A DNA stretch of 64,000 nt. Origin: Massariosphaeria phaeospora. Taxonomy: Eukaryota > Ascomycota > Dothideomycetes > Pleosporales. The notes below the pieces were generated by a model, which was not told the origin of the DNA, ran no database searches, and saw nothing but the letters and a program-made list of their open reading frames with translations. The position numbers were made by a program, and so were the translations under genes. Shown here piece after piece: positions 53,336 to 64,000 of this stretch. The stretch covers positions 1,922,001 through 1,986,000 of the forward strand of contig JAADJZ010000004.1 of assembly GCA_011032825.1 (NCBI GenBank), read 5' to 3'. Within the stretch, counting starts at the first letter, position 1. Each line of letters begins with the position of its first letter.

Positions 53336-54760
53336 AACAGATCTATCAATCAGTCCTGTTGCAGTCGACTGATTGATTGATTGATTATGTAACCAGTCAA
53401 TTAATTCAATTCACTCTCTTGATTTTTTGCAGTCAAATCAATCAGTGATGGCCGGCCTGATTGGAAAGTTGAAAACGGATTGATTGTTTTCTCCATTAGA
53501 GATCTGAGGTGGCCAAAGGGCCCAGATTGTACTCGTACAGATAGGGCCGTTTTTGAGGCCGTAGAGATTAGCGTATAGCGAGTTCGTGATAGGATTTCTG
53601 GTGTTTATTTTGGCCTCCGATTGGCAGACGTATGAGTCAACTAGTGTAGCGCACGCCCCTGAGTACTCGGCACCCGCAAATTTTCGCCCATCACTGTTAA
53701 TTGCCTCTATTAGCTGTATTTACGATGCCCCCTCGCCGCTGTGGGCGCGCTGCCGCCGCAGCTGCCGCCGCTGATATACAGAGCACCCAAACTTTCGAAG
53801 TAGAGATGCGTGAGCGCCGTGATCCATCGCCTGCACCTGCTGCAACCTCAGTCGCTCCACCCGCTACAGAGGGTGAATTACCTGCCCCCGACAAATCTCT
53901 CGACGCGCGATTTGAAGATAACTTTGATGGGATTGACTAGAAGCGGTTACTCGACTATATAGCGCTGCTGCGTGTACAGAAACACTAGAAGTCGTGGATT
54001 TATAGCCATGGCTATCGCGTATGCCTCCGCTAGGTCTCTGATCAGATATTTTTCGTATGCGCGTACTGTCATAAGGATAAAACAATAGATAAAAGCAGCG
54101 CTAGGTTGTACGACGTTAGCACATTAACTTTATCTGCTGCCAATTATCTACAGCAGAAGAAAAGAGGCTACTATGTCACGCTAATAGGCGAGCGGATAGA
54201 GGCACCTCGGCTAGGTGGCTAGCGTACACTAGAGCAAGTTATACACAGCGGCATCAACGTTCCGCAAGCAGTAGGCAACGCGCTAGGCAACTTTGACGTA
54301 CAAAAATTTCAAATAGCAGCTATTAAGTAGCTAGTAGCAAACAATTACTCTCTAAGAGAGTTTAAGACGCTTGCTTTTAAGAATATGCTAAAGATAGCCA
54401 ATTCAAAGGCTCTCTAGGCGCTATAGAAGAACTATCAAAGTGTAGCTAGATATATAATGCAACTGTTTAACTACTTGCAGCCTTAGGTAATAGAGGACCT
54501 GTTAAAAGCGCTTAGCAAAATACACTTATTGTTTAACAAATAAACTGTAAAAGGTAGCAAGAAAGAGAATCTAAGTGTTGTTGCTTATTACGCTAATTTA
54601 GCAGGTCGCATTAGAGATTTTCTAATTTCTTTCTTACAGCTCTTCGGCGCCTATTTAGGTAAAAAAATAGCTCTAGTTATACAAAAAACTCTCCAAAGCT
54701 TTAACATTAACTCGAAAAAAGTTGAATACTTTATTTTAGATAACGCAGGCAATAACAATA
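53336..54760 (+). mobile_element. hAT element, 5' part (copy C), cut by a pogo insertion
   Basis: Very similar to copy B from the terminal repeat (ACAGATCTATCAATCAG at 53337, with two bases lost) through the transposase N-terminus (ATG 53725, MPPRRCGRAAAAA) to the DNAGNNN aspartate region. It stops at 54760, exactly at a TA dinucleotide where the pogo-type element begins. It carries many more CpA-to-TpA changes than copy B (for example GIDW to GID-stop at 53938), increasing toward the AT-rich side. The nested solo LTR of copy B is absent. Confidence 0.82.
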
Positions 54761-56673
54761 CCGTGTCCGTGCGCGTAATGCGCTGGTTCGCGTAATGCGC
54801 CACTCTTATCAAAAACAACAGAAGTTCAACACGCGATAATTCTACTAATATAGCTCTAATAGACGACGGACTTGCAGAAATAGAATCTCTAGAACCTAGC
54901 GAAGATTTCTTATATAGAAAGATTGCTGCTAAGCATAGTATTGTACGATCTACGTTAACTCGAAAGCATCGAGAAATAACGCGCGCTCTAGAGGCGAAGA
55001 ACTTTGAATAGCAAAAACTTAGCCTACAACAAGAGCAGGAGCTTATACGATATATTAAAGAATTTACAAAGAAACACTTGCTACCTACAAGAAAGATAAT
55101 ACAGAATTTCGCTTTTACAATAGCTAAGGAGCTAGTTAGCAAAAGCTAGGTTACTCGCTTTATCAACTAACAAAGCAATTACTTTATTTTACAATAAACA
55201 GCTAGGATGGATAGCAATCGCTACAAAGCTAACTTAGAGAATAAATATTGCTTCTATTTTCATCTACTACATAGCAAGCTTAAGCAATATTAAATAGATT
55301 CTCGTCATATCTACAATATAGATAAAAAAAGCTTTTCTAATTAGTATTATTAGCAAATTAAAAAGAATATTTAGCAGGCAAATGTAGAAGAATAAAGAGG
55401 TTAGAGTATTACTCTAGAATAGTAATCGCGCATAAATTACGCTTCTAGCATGTATATGCGCTAATAGATCTGCTTTACTTTCAAGCTTTATCTATAAAGC
55501 TACTAACAAAGGCATTTAATTAAGCTAAGTAAACAATATCTAGGTAAAAGAACACTTAGTTTTTATTACTTTATTACTCTCTAGCTAAACGAACAACGAT
55601 ATTGAACTTGCTTAGCTTAAGCAAGTATTTGATTGCTATACAAAGTAGAAAACTCAACGATTCTATTAACTTCTAATTCTAGATAGCTACGAATCCTATA
55701 TTACTATAGATTTTATCAACTACTATAACTAGAACAAAATTCTTTTTGCTATTTTACTTCTTTATTCGACTTATACGCTTTAGCTACTTGATGTAGCAAT
55801 ATTCAAGCTTCTATCAACTGCTTACTTAGTAGAACTATCAAACTACTTTTAGACAAGCTAAGGTTTTTTTTTTTTACTAAAAGCAACTTCTTTCTACTAT
55901 TCTAGAAAGCGTAGGAAACTTTCTTTAAAGAACTAATAATTCTTAGCTCTTTTAGAGCAACAGGCATATTACTTTCTAATTCTAATTCTATTCTTAATAG
56001 ATTTACTAAAGCTTAAGAATTAAAAGAAAACTCTTTATTATTACTTAGCGATTATAATTGGAAAAAGATAAATAGGCTTGTACGCTTTGTAGTAAGTAAT
56101 TAGAGCAGTAAGAATACACAAAAGCTTTGTCAATTGCTTTACTACTTATTTGTTCAAAATAACCTACTTAAGCATAAGATAGATAGGCTTAAGCAAGCTC
56201 TATCTATTAAGAAAAAGCGTAAGAAAAAAAGCAAAGCTTTAGACTTTCAACAGCGCTAGGAGTATTATAGTAGAGCTATTTTCTAGTTACCAAGGAAAGT
56301 AAAAGAAGCACGTGTTCGTTAGTTAATTAAAAAGCAAGAAAATTAGAAGTAGCGACTTTGAAAAGCAGAAACAGCAAAGCTAAGAAAGGCAGCTAAGCTG
56401 TACAAAGAGAAAATTGCAAAGAAAAAGCGTGTAGCGCGGAAAGCAGCTAAGGTAGCGAAAAAAAAAAGAAAGCAAAAAAGGTAGCAGAGCGGGCTCGCTA
56501 GAAAGAAGCTTGCGACGCTACAAAAGCTCTACAATTTTTACAAAAAAGTAAGAGAAAAGCTGCGCAGCTATTTCTACAAAGCAAAAAGCGTTACAAATGT
56601 AGCGTTAATGCTAGAAATACTGCGAAGGCCTTAGAAAGCGTATCTTGTAACTAGGTAAGTACTAAGCAGTGTT
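54761..56673 (+). mobile_element. Fot1/pogo (Tc1-mariner superfamily) relic, RIPped
   Basis: The left end at 54761 follows a TA and is GC-rich (CCGTGTCCGTGCGCGTAATG), with a doubled CGCGTAATGCGC word typical of pogo-type ends. The body is AT-rich, with the transposase readable despite stops: a CENP-B-like HTH (RKIAAKHSIVRSTLTRKHRE, LSLQQEQELIRYIKEFTKKH), IYNIDKKSF (first Asp), and LLILDSYESYITIDFINYYN then TLQLLDVAIFKLLSTAY (second Asp and pogo signature). A Lys-rich C-terminus follows. No right end was found before the LTR at about 56674, so the 3' end is lost or unrecognisable. Confidence 0.82.
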
Positions 56674-56867
56674 AATTAAGTACTGCGAATTAACGCTTGT
56701 ATTGCTATCTATTGTCGTGTTGTATTCGTGCTACTTTTTTAAAGAGCTAGCAGCGAGGTTTATAACATAACGTATCTATAATGCAGCTAAAGTAAAAGGT
56801 ACTCGATAAGTAAAAAAGTAGCACTAGAACACTATTACGTAATTTGCTTTTTTTTACAACCGCAACA
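56674..56867 (-). repeat. RIPped Copia LTR
   Basis: Homologous to the solo LTR at 47752-47957: shared order GTATTG, GCTCGTGC/TTCGTGC, ACGTATCTATRATGCAGCT, GGTACTCGATAAG, AGCACTAGAACACTATTACG and an ACCGCAACA end. The left border is approximate. It is the 3' LTR of the Copia relic to its right (minus orientation). Confidence 0.65.
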
Positions 56868-57380
56868 CATTGCCTGCTACAATAGAAAATTATGTAATTC
56901 TAGCTACGTAGTTACACACTCTCTTAGCTAAAGTGCTAACTAAAGCTAATTTCTCTAATCAAATAAAGTTCTATGCCTAGTACTAGTAAGTTAAGCTTGC
57001 TAGATTAGAACTATCTAGTTCTTCTACTTTCAACAGGCAATTTTTAACGTTTTTTAATTCTAGCTGTTAAACAAACTTAGCATGCTTCTAGCGCACTAGA
57101 ATCTTAGTAAGCCTATTAGCTAGCATGAAATTAGTAAGCTTCTATTGAATCGATATAAGTCTAGCTGCTACTTTCTACTTTAGTTAATGTTAGTAAACGT
57201 TTACATATCGCAGTTGTGTAAATAGCTTGTTCTTGTGCTTAGTAACAACACCTACTATCTGCAAGTTGTTGCAATAGATTGTTGGTACTATTTTTAGGTT
57301 AAGCTTAATGCATTTGAATAGTTAATTTCAAGCTTGTAGCTCGCTAGCAGCAGTTGACAAAGCTAGCAGCTTTGCCTTAG
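56868..57380 (-). mobile_element. Copia 3' relic (RNase H)
   Basis: On the minus strand a degenerate RNase H is readable: AASELQA, LFKCIKLNL, TIYCNNLQIVGVVTKHKNKL and LRYVNVY, with Asp to Asn and Trp to stop changes. It ends abruptly where the hAT end (copy D) starts at 57381, so the hAT inserted into this Copia, or the junction is a later deletion. Confidence 0.7.
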
Positions 57381-57797
57381 CACAAATGCTAACAATCAAG
57401 TCTATTGCAACTACTTAATTAATTACTTGATTATGTAACAAATTAATTAAATTAATTTACTCTTTTAAGATTTTGTAGACAAATTAATTAGTAACGTTTT
57501 AATTAATTAGAAACTTAGATACAGATTAATTGTTTTCTGCAGAAAATCTCTAAAGTAGCCGAAAACTGTGTATTGTATAGTTTAACGTGTTTTTAAAGCT
57601 ATACAGTTTAGTGTAGAGCTAGTTCGTAATAGAATTTCTAGAGTTTGTTTTTAGTTATAATTGATTGAATGTACGAGTTAAGTAGTTAACGCACGCTCTC
57701 TAAGTAGCTAGCACCTAAAAATTTGCGCTTATCTTTGCTCGTTGCTTGTATTTACTTTATTGCTTGTATTTATAGCTACTTAACGTTTCTATAGTGT
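57381..57797 (+). mobile_element. hAT 5' end, RIPped (copy D)
   Basis: Starts with CACAAATGCTAACAATCAAG, the copy A terminal repeat with one G-to-A change, and follows copy A through the promoter region to its start codon region (here ATAGCTACTTAACGTTTCTA against ATGGCCACTCAACG in copy A), where ATG has become ATA. It stops near 57797. C-to-T and G-to-A changes are dense. Confidence 0.75.
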
Positions 57798-58460
57798 TAT
57801 TAGAAGTGTTCTTTTACCGAAGGTACTAGTATCGAACTTAGAGATTTCGCCTAAGAAATTGTTCTATGTTCAAAAAGCTTGATAACAATAAAAAAACAAT
57901 CTCAATTCTATTTTCGAATAGAATAACAAAGTAACAATTTGTTGCCTATAGATTCAATCTATGTATAAAATGTACTTAAAAGAGTTAACTACAAAGAATC
58001 TAAATTGTAAAAGAAATTCTACTAATCTATATAGTTCTATAATTCTCTGCTAAAAGCGTTTTACTTTACTTGCTACGTTTTACTACGCCGTAGCATTTGT
58101 AGCGCTTGTAGCAACTGTTGCTTAGTGTGCTACGTGCTAAAGTCTTGTAGCACTCGTAGCGCATTACGTAACTTTTGCTAACTTAATTCTACTTTGCGCG
58201 TTGCTGTACTTCTGTTTTGCAAACTTACAAGCTTTAACAACTTTTTTACGTCGTTGCTTAGTCTACAATACCTAGTATTGTCTTTGTTTGTAATATTATT
58301 TTTCTTTTTAAGAATATTGTTTTAATAGCTGTTCTACTATGCTGTGCTAGTTCTTTTTGCGCTTTGCATCAAAAGTGCTTTTTTGTATAAAAGTAAGTTA
58401 ACCTCGATTCTTGTTGTGTCGTAACTTTTTTTTGTATTTTTTTAAGTTTTAGAGTTTAAC
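57798..58460. other. AT-rich RIPped sequence, unassigned
   Basis: Begins TGTTATTAGAAGTG directly at the break in hAT copy D, which could be the start of another LTR. Stops occur in all frames. I see nothing further to assign. Confidence 0.35.
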
Positions 58461-59379
58461 TAACGTAAAGCACCAGCGAACCCGCCACACCAGCGAACCC
58501 GCCAAAATTTCTTGGCACTAAATTCTTAGGTTTAAAGCTTAATAACGTTACTAATAGTAGAGCTATTTAGATAGTTTTTACACTATTTTAAAGCCTTACC
58601 CTAGCACTTTCAGACTAACTAAAAATTGCCTAAATAGAGCTAGTATAGCTAGAGTTATTAAGAGTTAAGTATAAAGAAACTCGCTTAGCTTCTAAACCCT
58701 ACTTCTAGTACTAAACTACTATAATAAATAGTAATACCTTCTAGTATTCTTTTCTATAGTTATTATTAAGTATTTATAAAGATTTTATAGCTTGCAGCCT
58801 AGAATTAAAGCTAGTAAATAGAGTTAGATTCTACATACAAAGTTAAGTAGTTTAGAGTAGTATTATTATTTATAATAATAAGTATTTATTACTTTTCAAA
58901 CTTAATATAGCTATAGTAGACTATAAACTAGATTACTTATTAGCTATATAGTAGATTATATAAGCTATATATAGATATTTTTACTTAGAAAGTATAGAAG
59001 TATTAGTAACTTTCTAACTTTTCTACTAGGTGTAATTCTAGGCTGCACGCTATAAAATCTTTATAAATACTTAATAATAACTATAGAAAAGAATACTAGA
59101 GGGTATTACTAATTATTATAGTAGTCTAGTACTAGAAGTAGAGTTTAGAAGCTAAGCGAGTTTCTTTATACTTAACTCTTTTTAACTCTAGCTATACTAG
59201 TCCTATTTAGGCAATTTTTAGTTAGTCTAAAAGTGCTAGAGTAAGGCTTTAAAACGGTGTAAAAACTATCTAAATAGCTCTACTATTAGTAACGTTATTA
59301 AGCTTTAAACCTAAGAATTTAGTGCCAAGAAATTTTGGCGGGTTCGCTAGTGTGGCGGGTTCGCTGGTGCTTTACGTTA
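58461..59379. mobile_element. fold-back (MITE-like) element with about 350-bp inverted arms
   Basis: Left arm about 58463-58817 and right arm about 59029-59377 are reverse complements of each other, around a spacer of about 210 bp, with TA at each outer border. The tips are GC-rich and hold two direct copies of CACCAGCGAACCCGCC (left) or its complement (right). The inner arms are AT-rich. The arms differ by scattered transitions. Doubled binding-site words at the tips and the TA border resemble pogo-type non-autonomous elements. There is no coding capacity. Confidence 0.85.
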
Positions 59380-59599
59380 TGCTTAAAGTTTTTGTATTTT
59401 TTTTTGCAAAGTTAACTGTTTGTAAGCACGCTTGTCTTGCGCGTATTCGTGTAATAGATTACTTTGTAGCAAAGCTCTACCGTCGCTGCTTGTTAAAGAG
59501 TCTAAAGTGTTTTTTTTTGCCTAAAAGAACTTGTTTAGACTGTATTTCTTCTAGCTCGGTGTGTAGTTTTTTTTTTTTTAAAAAAAAGTTTGCTGCTGT

Positions 59600-62500
59600 T
59601 GCTAAGAAACAGCGGTTTCTGCGTTAAAAGCTTTTTGCAGTAGAGTTTTAAAAGCTTAAAATTCGTTAGCGTGTCTTAGAGCTTCGGGCTTAAGTTAACG
59701 CAGCTGTTAGTAAAAAGAAAAAGTTGTTTGCTCGTAAGCTAGCAACGATTAAAAAAATAAAACGTTTTAAGAAAGCGCAGTTAAGCGCTTTTTTTAATTC
59801 TAAAAGTATAGCTTCTACTAATAGTTCTGTACTGCTGCTACTTAAATTGTTTTCGGCTAACTTAGGCTAGTTACAAACTAACTCTTCTCTGCTCGCTTTT
59901 TTTTTTTTTAATTTTTCTACTTTCTTAGAGAACTTGGATTCTTTGCTTCTAGATTTTGCTAGTAATATGCTCGTACTAGTTCCTTGTAGTTCGTAAAATT
60001 CCGTATTAGTTTCTATGTATTCTAGCTTTCTAGCTATTTTTGCTATTTAACTAAGTATTTCTACTAACGTCTAAGCTTTTGTAGGTTCTTAATTTTCTCA
60101 ACTTCGTATTCTTTGTTTTTAAGTTTAATATTAGTTGCTACTTCGGCGTCTAGTAGTGCTAGTTTAAAAAGTAATTTGTAAAAAACTAGATGTATGCGCA
60201 TGTTTGTAAGTAGCTGTAGTTTAAATAATACAAGTCTTTTAACCTTTAGAATTTTAAATAGTTTTACTTGAAAGTTGTTTAACTTGTTGCATAGTCGTTT
60301 AGTTTTTAAGTTTTTTTGTAAGAGAAAAACTTTATTTCTCTTTTTAAAAGTTGGTCTTTTAAGCTTTTTTTTATTTGCTAACTTAGCTATTGTAAAGTTT
60401 CTTTAAGCGATTCGTTAGCTTAATTTGTCGTGTAATTTTTGCATTCTAAAAGCCTTGTCGTTTGCTGCTAGCAAAATGCTTTTAATATTTTTTAAATTCT
60501 AATAAGCTACTAGCTTATATCTATAATTTGCGTAGTAAAGCGAGTGTTTTGTAGTCGTAGACTTTGTGCTGTTGTAAGCTAATTGTGCTGTTAGTAAAAG
60601 TTTAACTTAGTTATTTTGCAGCTTATTAGTGTACATTCGTAGATACTATTTTAGTATTTAGTTTGTTTGTTCTGTTTAGCCGTTTGTTTGCGGGTAAAAG
60701 CTAGTCGATAGTTTCTTTGCAACTTCTAACTAGACTAGAAACGTATTCTAAAACTTTAATGTAAACAGCTTGTTTCTATTAGTAATAAACTGTTCTAGCA
60801 ATTTGTAATTAGCGACGAGTACTTTTGTAATCTCGTAAGCTATTTTTTCTGCTGTAATTAATTCTTCTGTTAGTACAAAATGTAATTCTTTGGTTAATTA
60901 ATCTACGATTACCAAAATCGAGTTGCATAGCTGTGCTAATCTAGGTTCTAACGATTTTAAAAGCTTTACTATAAAGTCTATTGTAACGCTAATCTATAAG
61001 CGTGCGAGTAGTTTTAGTAGTTAAAGTAATCTATAGAGCTTGTGTCTTTTAAGTTTGTTTTTTAAACAATTCAAATAGTTGCTTACTACTTTCTAAACTA
61101 TGTTTTGTACATAGAGCATTAAGTACTTGTTTAAAATTTGTTAAACTATTTTGTTAATCTCTAAGTGTTTATATGCTTGTAAAGCATGTAATTTTTAAAT
61201 AAGCTATATAGCTTAAGTGTTGTTTGTAACTATCTATTTTTGCTAGTTGTTTTTACTCTATTTTTAGTGCATTCTTTCTTTAATGCTTGTAACTCTAGCT
61301 ATTTTAGCTAATCGTAGTTAGTTGTATTCAAGAGTTTCGTTTAAGTTCCGTTGTAATATTAAGTTGTGCGTAACTAGTTTGTTTGTTTTTATAAAATCTA
61401 ATCTTCGACTAAGCGCGTTTGCAGCTTCGTTATTAGTTTCTTTGCAATAGTAAATCTTGATATTGTAATCTACTATAAATTCGGCCTATCTAACTTGTCG
61501 TTAGTTTAATTTCTTAGTTGTAGTAAAGCTAGTAAAGTTCTAATAATCTAAGTACACTTGTACTTAATGCTTTGCTTCTTTTAGCTATGCTTTCTATTGT
61601 TTAAAAGCGTTTATTATTGCTAATAGCTTTTTATTGTAAACGTTGTAGTTAAGTTCTACTCCTAAAAACTTCTTAGAATAGTAAAACACTAGTTTCTATT
61701 TCCTATCGTTGCATTGTTGTAATAGTATTGCTCTTAATGCGTAGTCTAAGGCATTAGTTTTTACATAAGTTTTTTTTTTTAGGTTGTGTATTTGTAGCAT
61801 TAGTGTTGTAGTAAACTTCTTTCTAAGTTCCTAAAACGCTTGTTCTTGTGTTTTTGTTTATTTAAATTTTCTATTTTTTTTAGTAACTTCTAAAAGTAGT
61901 GTCGTAGTTTTAGAGTAATTTTTAATAAACTTTTAATAAAAGTTAGCAAATTTTAAGAAAAACTGCACGTTTTTTACTGTTTTAGAAGTTAGCTATTTCT
62001 ATATAGTTTGAATTTTCTTTGAGTCTATAAACACACTTTCTTTTAAAATAATAAATCTTAAGTAGCTAGTTTTTGTAACGTGAAATTTACATTTCTTTAA
62101 GTAAAGTAGTAGTTAGTACTGCTTTATTTTCTGTAGCACTTTTTTAACATGCTCTTAATGTTTTTCGAGCGTTTTTTTAAAGTATATTAATACGTCGTTT
62201 AAGTACGCTATAACAAAAATGTTTAAGTATTTGTATAGTGCTTTATTAATTAGGGCCTAAAACGTAGCTAAGGCATTAGTTAATTTAAATAGCATAACCT
62301 AGTACTTATAAAGTCTATATCGAGTTTTAAAAGCTATTAACTATTTGTGCTCTTTTGCAATTTTAATGCGATAGTATCTATTTCGTACGTTAAGTTTCGT
62401 AATTTATTTTACTTTTTAAAGTTGATTTACAAGCTTCTAAATAAGCGGTAGTAAGTATTAGTTTTTTTGTGTAACGTTGTTAAGCTGTTAGTAGTTTACG

Positions 62501-64000
62501 CATAGTTTCAATTCTTCGTTTTTCTTTAGTACAAACAATATTAGCGAAGCTATTAAGCTTTCGCTTGGTTGTATATATTCTCGTTAAATATTTCTTTAAA
62601 TGTATTTTTTCAATTCTTTCTGCTAGTCGTGAGTTAGGGAATATATTAGTTTTAGTCGCAGTTTTGTTTTTTCTTTAAAGATAATTTTGTAATTTCATTC
62701 TTAGTAGTTTGCTAGGTCGTGCTTTTTGTTTTTCTTAAAAAAGCTTTTAAACTCTATTTGGTATTTAGTAAAAAAGTTTCTAAACTTTTTTTCTTGTTCT
62801 TTTAAAAAGTTGGATTGCGGTTTGCTTGTTTTTAGAAGCGCAACTCGTTGTATCTATATAACTTTTATTTGCTAAGAGTTTTTTTTACAGATTCTCGCAA
62901 TTTTGTAAAGTAAAATTAAACTAATTCTCTCGTTCTTAGGTAAGCTTTGAATTGTTAAACTATTTTGTAGTACTACAGCGACTTTCTTTTTAAGCCTTTA
63001 GCTACGTATTGTTTTATTTTCTTAATTAACGTTAAAGTTGTGTTTTTGTAGCTAGTTGTACCTAATATACATGTCGAAACTTTTAAAGCTTATAATATTA
63101 ATACACTGTTAGTGTCTAATGCTTGCAACTTTTAACTTAACTTTTTAAGTTTTTAAGTTGATTAAACTGTTTCTATATTCTAGTAGTTGTTCGTTAGCTA
63201 ACACTATTTGTATTAGTTAATTTTTAACTTAGTAAAGTATTCTGTTTCTTTTTACTTATTTTAAAAAAACTAATGCCTAGGCAGCTTTGCTATTAAGTAG
63301 TGCAATAAGCTTTTAGCTTGCAACTTTCGCTTTTACTTTTATGTAATTTTATTTTAGTTGCGTTTTTTGTACGCTTTGTACGGTCGTGCTAAGAGCACTT
63401 ATACTATTCTAACTATAGATCTAGTAGCTCGCTAGTTTTTTGCTAAAAAGGCCTTTAAAGCTTGTTTTTCTAGAATGTTTTATTGTTCGTAGTAGTTGCA
63501 TTTGCTAGCAAAGCATTTCTAAAGCTTTAAAAACTTGTTGTAGTTTTAGTTCTTAAGATTCTATTTCGTTGCATTTTTTTATAGCTTATAGATAGTACAT
63601 TCTGTAGTACAAAAAAGCTAGCGTGCTGCTTAGCACGTATCGTAGTTTTCTATACATAATTCGTTGTTGCATTCTAGGTAGTTCTTGTTTTCTAGACTTA
63701 TAAGCTACTATTCTGTAATATGCTTGCAAAACTAGTATGTTTAACATTTTTTATTGTAACACTGCGCTTATTTGCAGCTACTGCTGTAGTTTTTAAACTA
63801 ATTGTTGTAGTTGTGTACGTAGCATTCTGCTACTGTACACTCGCTGTTTTTAAGCAAAACGTATAATAGTAATTTTAGCTATTGCTAAGCGAAAGTTTTA
63901 TTGTCTACGTAGTATACACAGTTCTTTTTGTTGCACTAGTGCTAAAGTAGGTTTCTGTAATTTTCTTAATTAGCGAACTGTATTTTTTTTTCTGTTAGCT
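59600..64000 (-). mobile_element. Ty3/Gypsy pol relic, heavily RIPped, continues past the window
   Basis: Minus strand. Integrase is readable at about 61080-60640 (TIDFIVKLLKSLEP, NSILVIVD, ITNRNKLFTLKF). RNase H is at about 61680-61380 (GVELNYNVYNKKLLAIINAF, then KETNNEAANALSRRLD). Reverse transcriptase is at about 62560-61900 (FVIAYLNDVLIYFKKTLE, in place of F/YLDD; SKKIQTI and FLKFANFY). The region further right should hold protease and gag but is too degraded to assign. Stops are mainly at expected Trp and Gln codons, with Asp to Asn changes at catalytic positions. No LTR was identified. Confidence 0.8.

Noticed and set aside
54651..55142. 163-codon minus-strand frame.
   Set aside because: Antisense of the pogo transposase reading, made open by RIP; not a gene.
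59322..59627. 101-codon plus-strand frame in the AT-rich block.
   Set aside because: Begins inside the fold-back element tip and continues through poly-T; chance frame.

Overview
The window looks like nuclear DNA of a filamentous ascomycete (Pezizomycotina; a dothideomycete is my guess, not proven). The evidence is short introns of 47-72 nt with GTAAGT/GTGAGT donors, CTAAC/CTGAC-type branch points and CAG/TAG acceptors; Fot1/pogo, hAT, Copia and Gypsy elements of fungal type; and C-to-T decay concentrated at CpA (CAG to TAG, TGG to TAG), the signature of repeat-induced point mutation (RIP). No intact conserved housekeeping gene is present. This is accessory, repeat-rich DNA.

Layout. 1-7.0 kb: pyrimidine-biased DNA with degenerate repeats and no convincing gene. 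7.36-7.89 kb: a small intron-containing gene for a short membrane-anchored or secreted protein. 8-17 kb, almost all on the minus strand: a mosaic of short pieces of conserved nuclear genes (RSE1/SF3B3, LUC7, NHP6-type HMG box, HRP1-type RRM), several repeated in tandem together with an intron. 17.3-20.6 kb: two decayed minus-strand genes, one of them a two-exon gene broken by a single TAG. 24.5-24.8 kb: a small plus-strand gene with an intron in its 5' leader. 29.6-36.7 kb: more minus-strand exon pieces, carrying a complete Copia LTR retrotransposon (30408-35701, TSD TCTTG) apparently inserted in a 59-nt intron. 37.5-43.3 kb, mostly plus strand: a second mosaic with tandemly duplicated exon-intron units and pieces of PRP9/SF3A3, U1C and NAM8, plus one plausible two-exon gene (42394-42960).

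43.3-54.8 kb holds three hAT copies. One is complete (46501-49731) with 8-bp TSDs and a solo LTR nested in it. Between them are tandem-repeat blocks. From 54761 to the end base composition drops sharply to AT-rich, heavily RIPped DNA: a Fot1/pogo relic, a Copia 3' relic, a fourth hAT end, a fold-back element with long inverted arms, and a Gypsy pol relic that runs off the window.

The most unusual feature is the two gene-fragment mosaics. Five of the seven fragments I recognise come from the early spliceosome (U1 snRNP: LUC7, U1C, NAM8; U2 SF3a/b: PRP9, RSE1). Fragment orientation is consistent within each block, and one exon module is shared between the blocks, so they probably share an origin. 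None encodes a complete domain set, so they look like captured and amplified gene debris, not a working complex.
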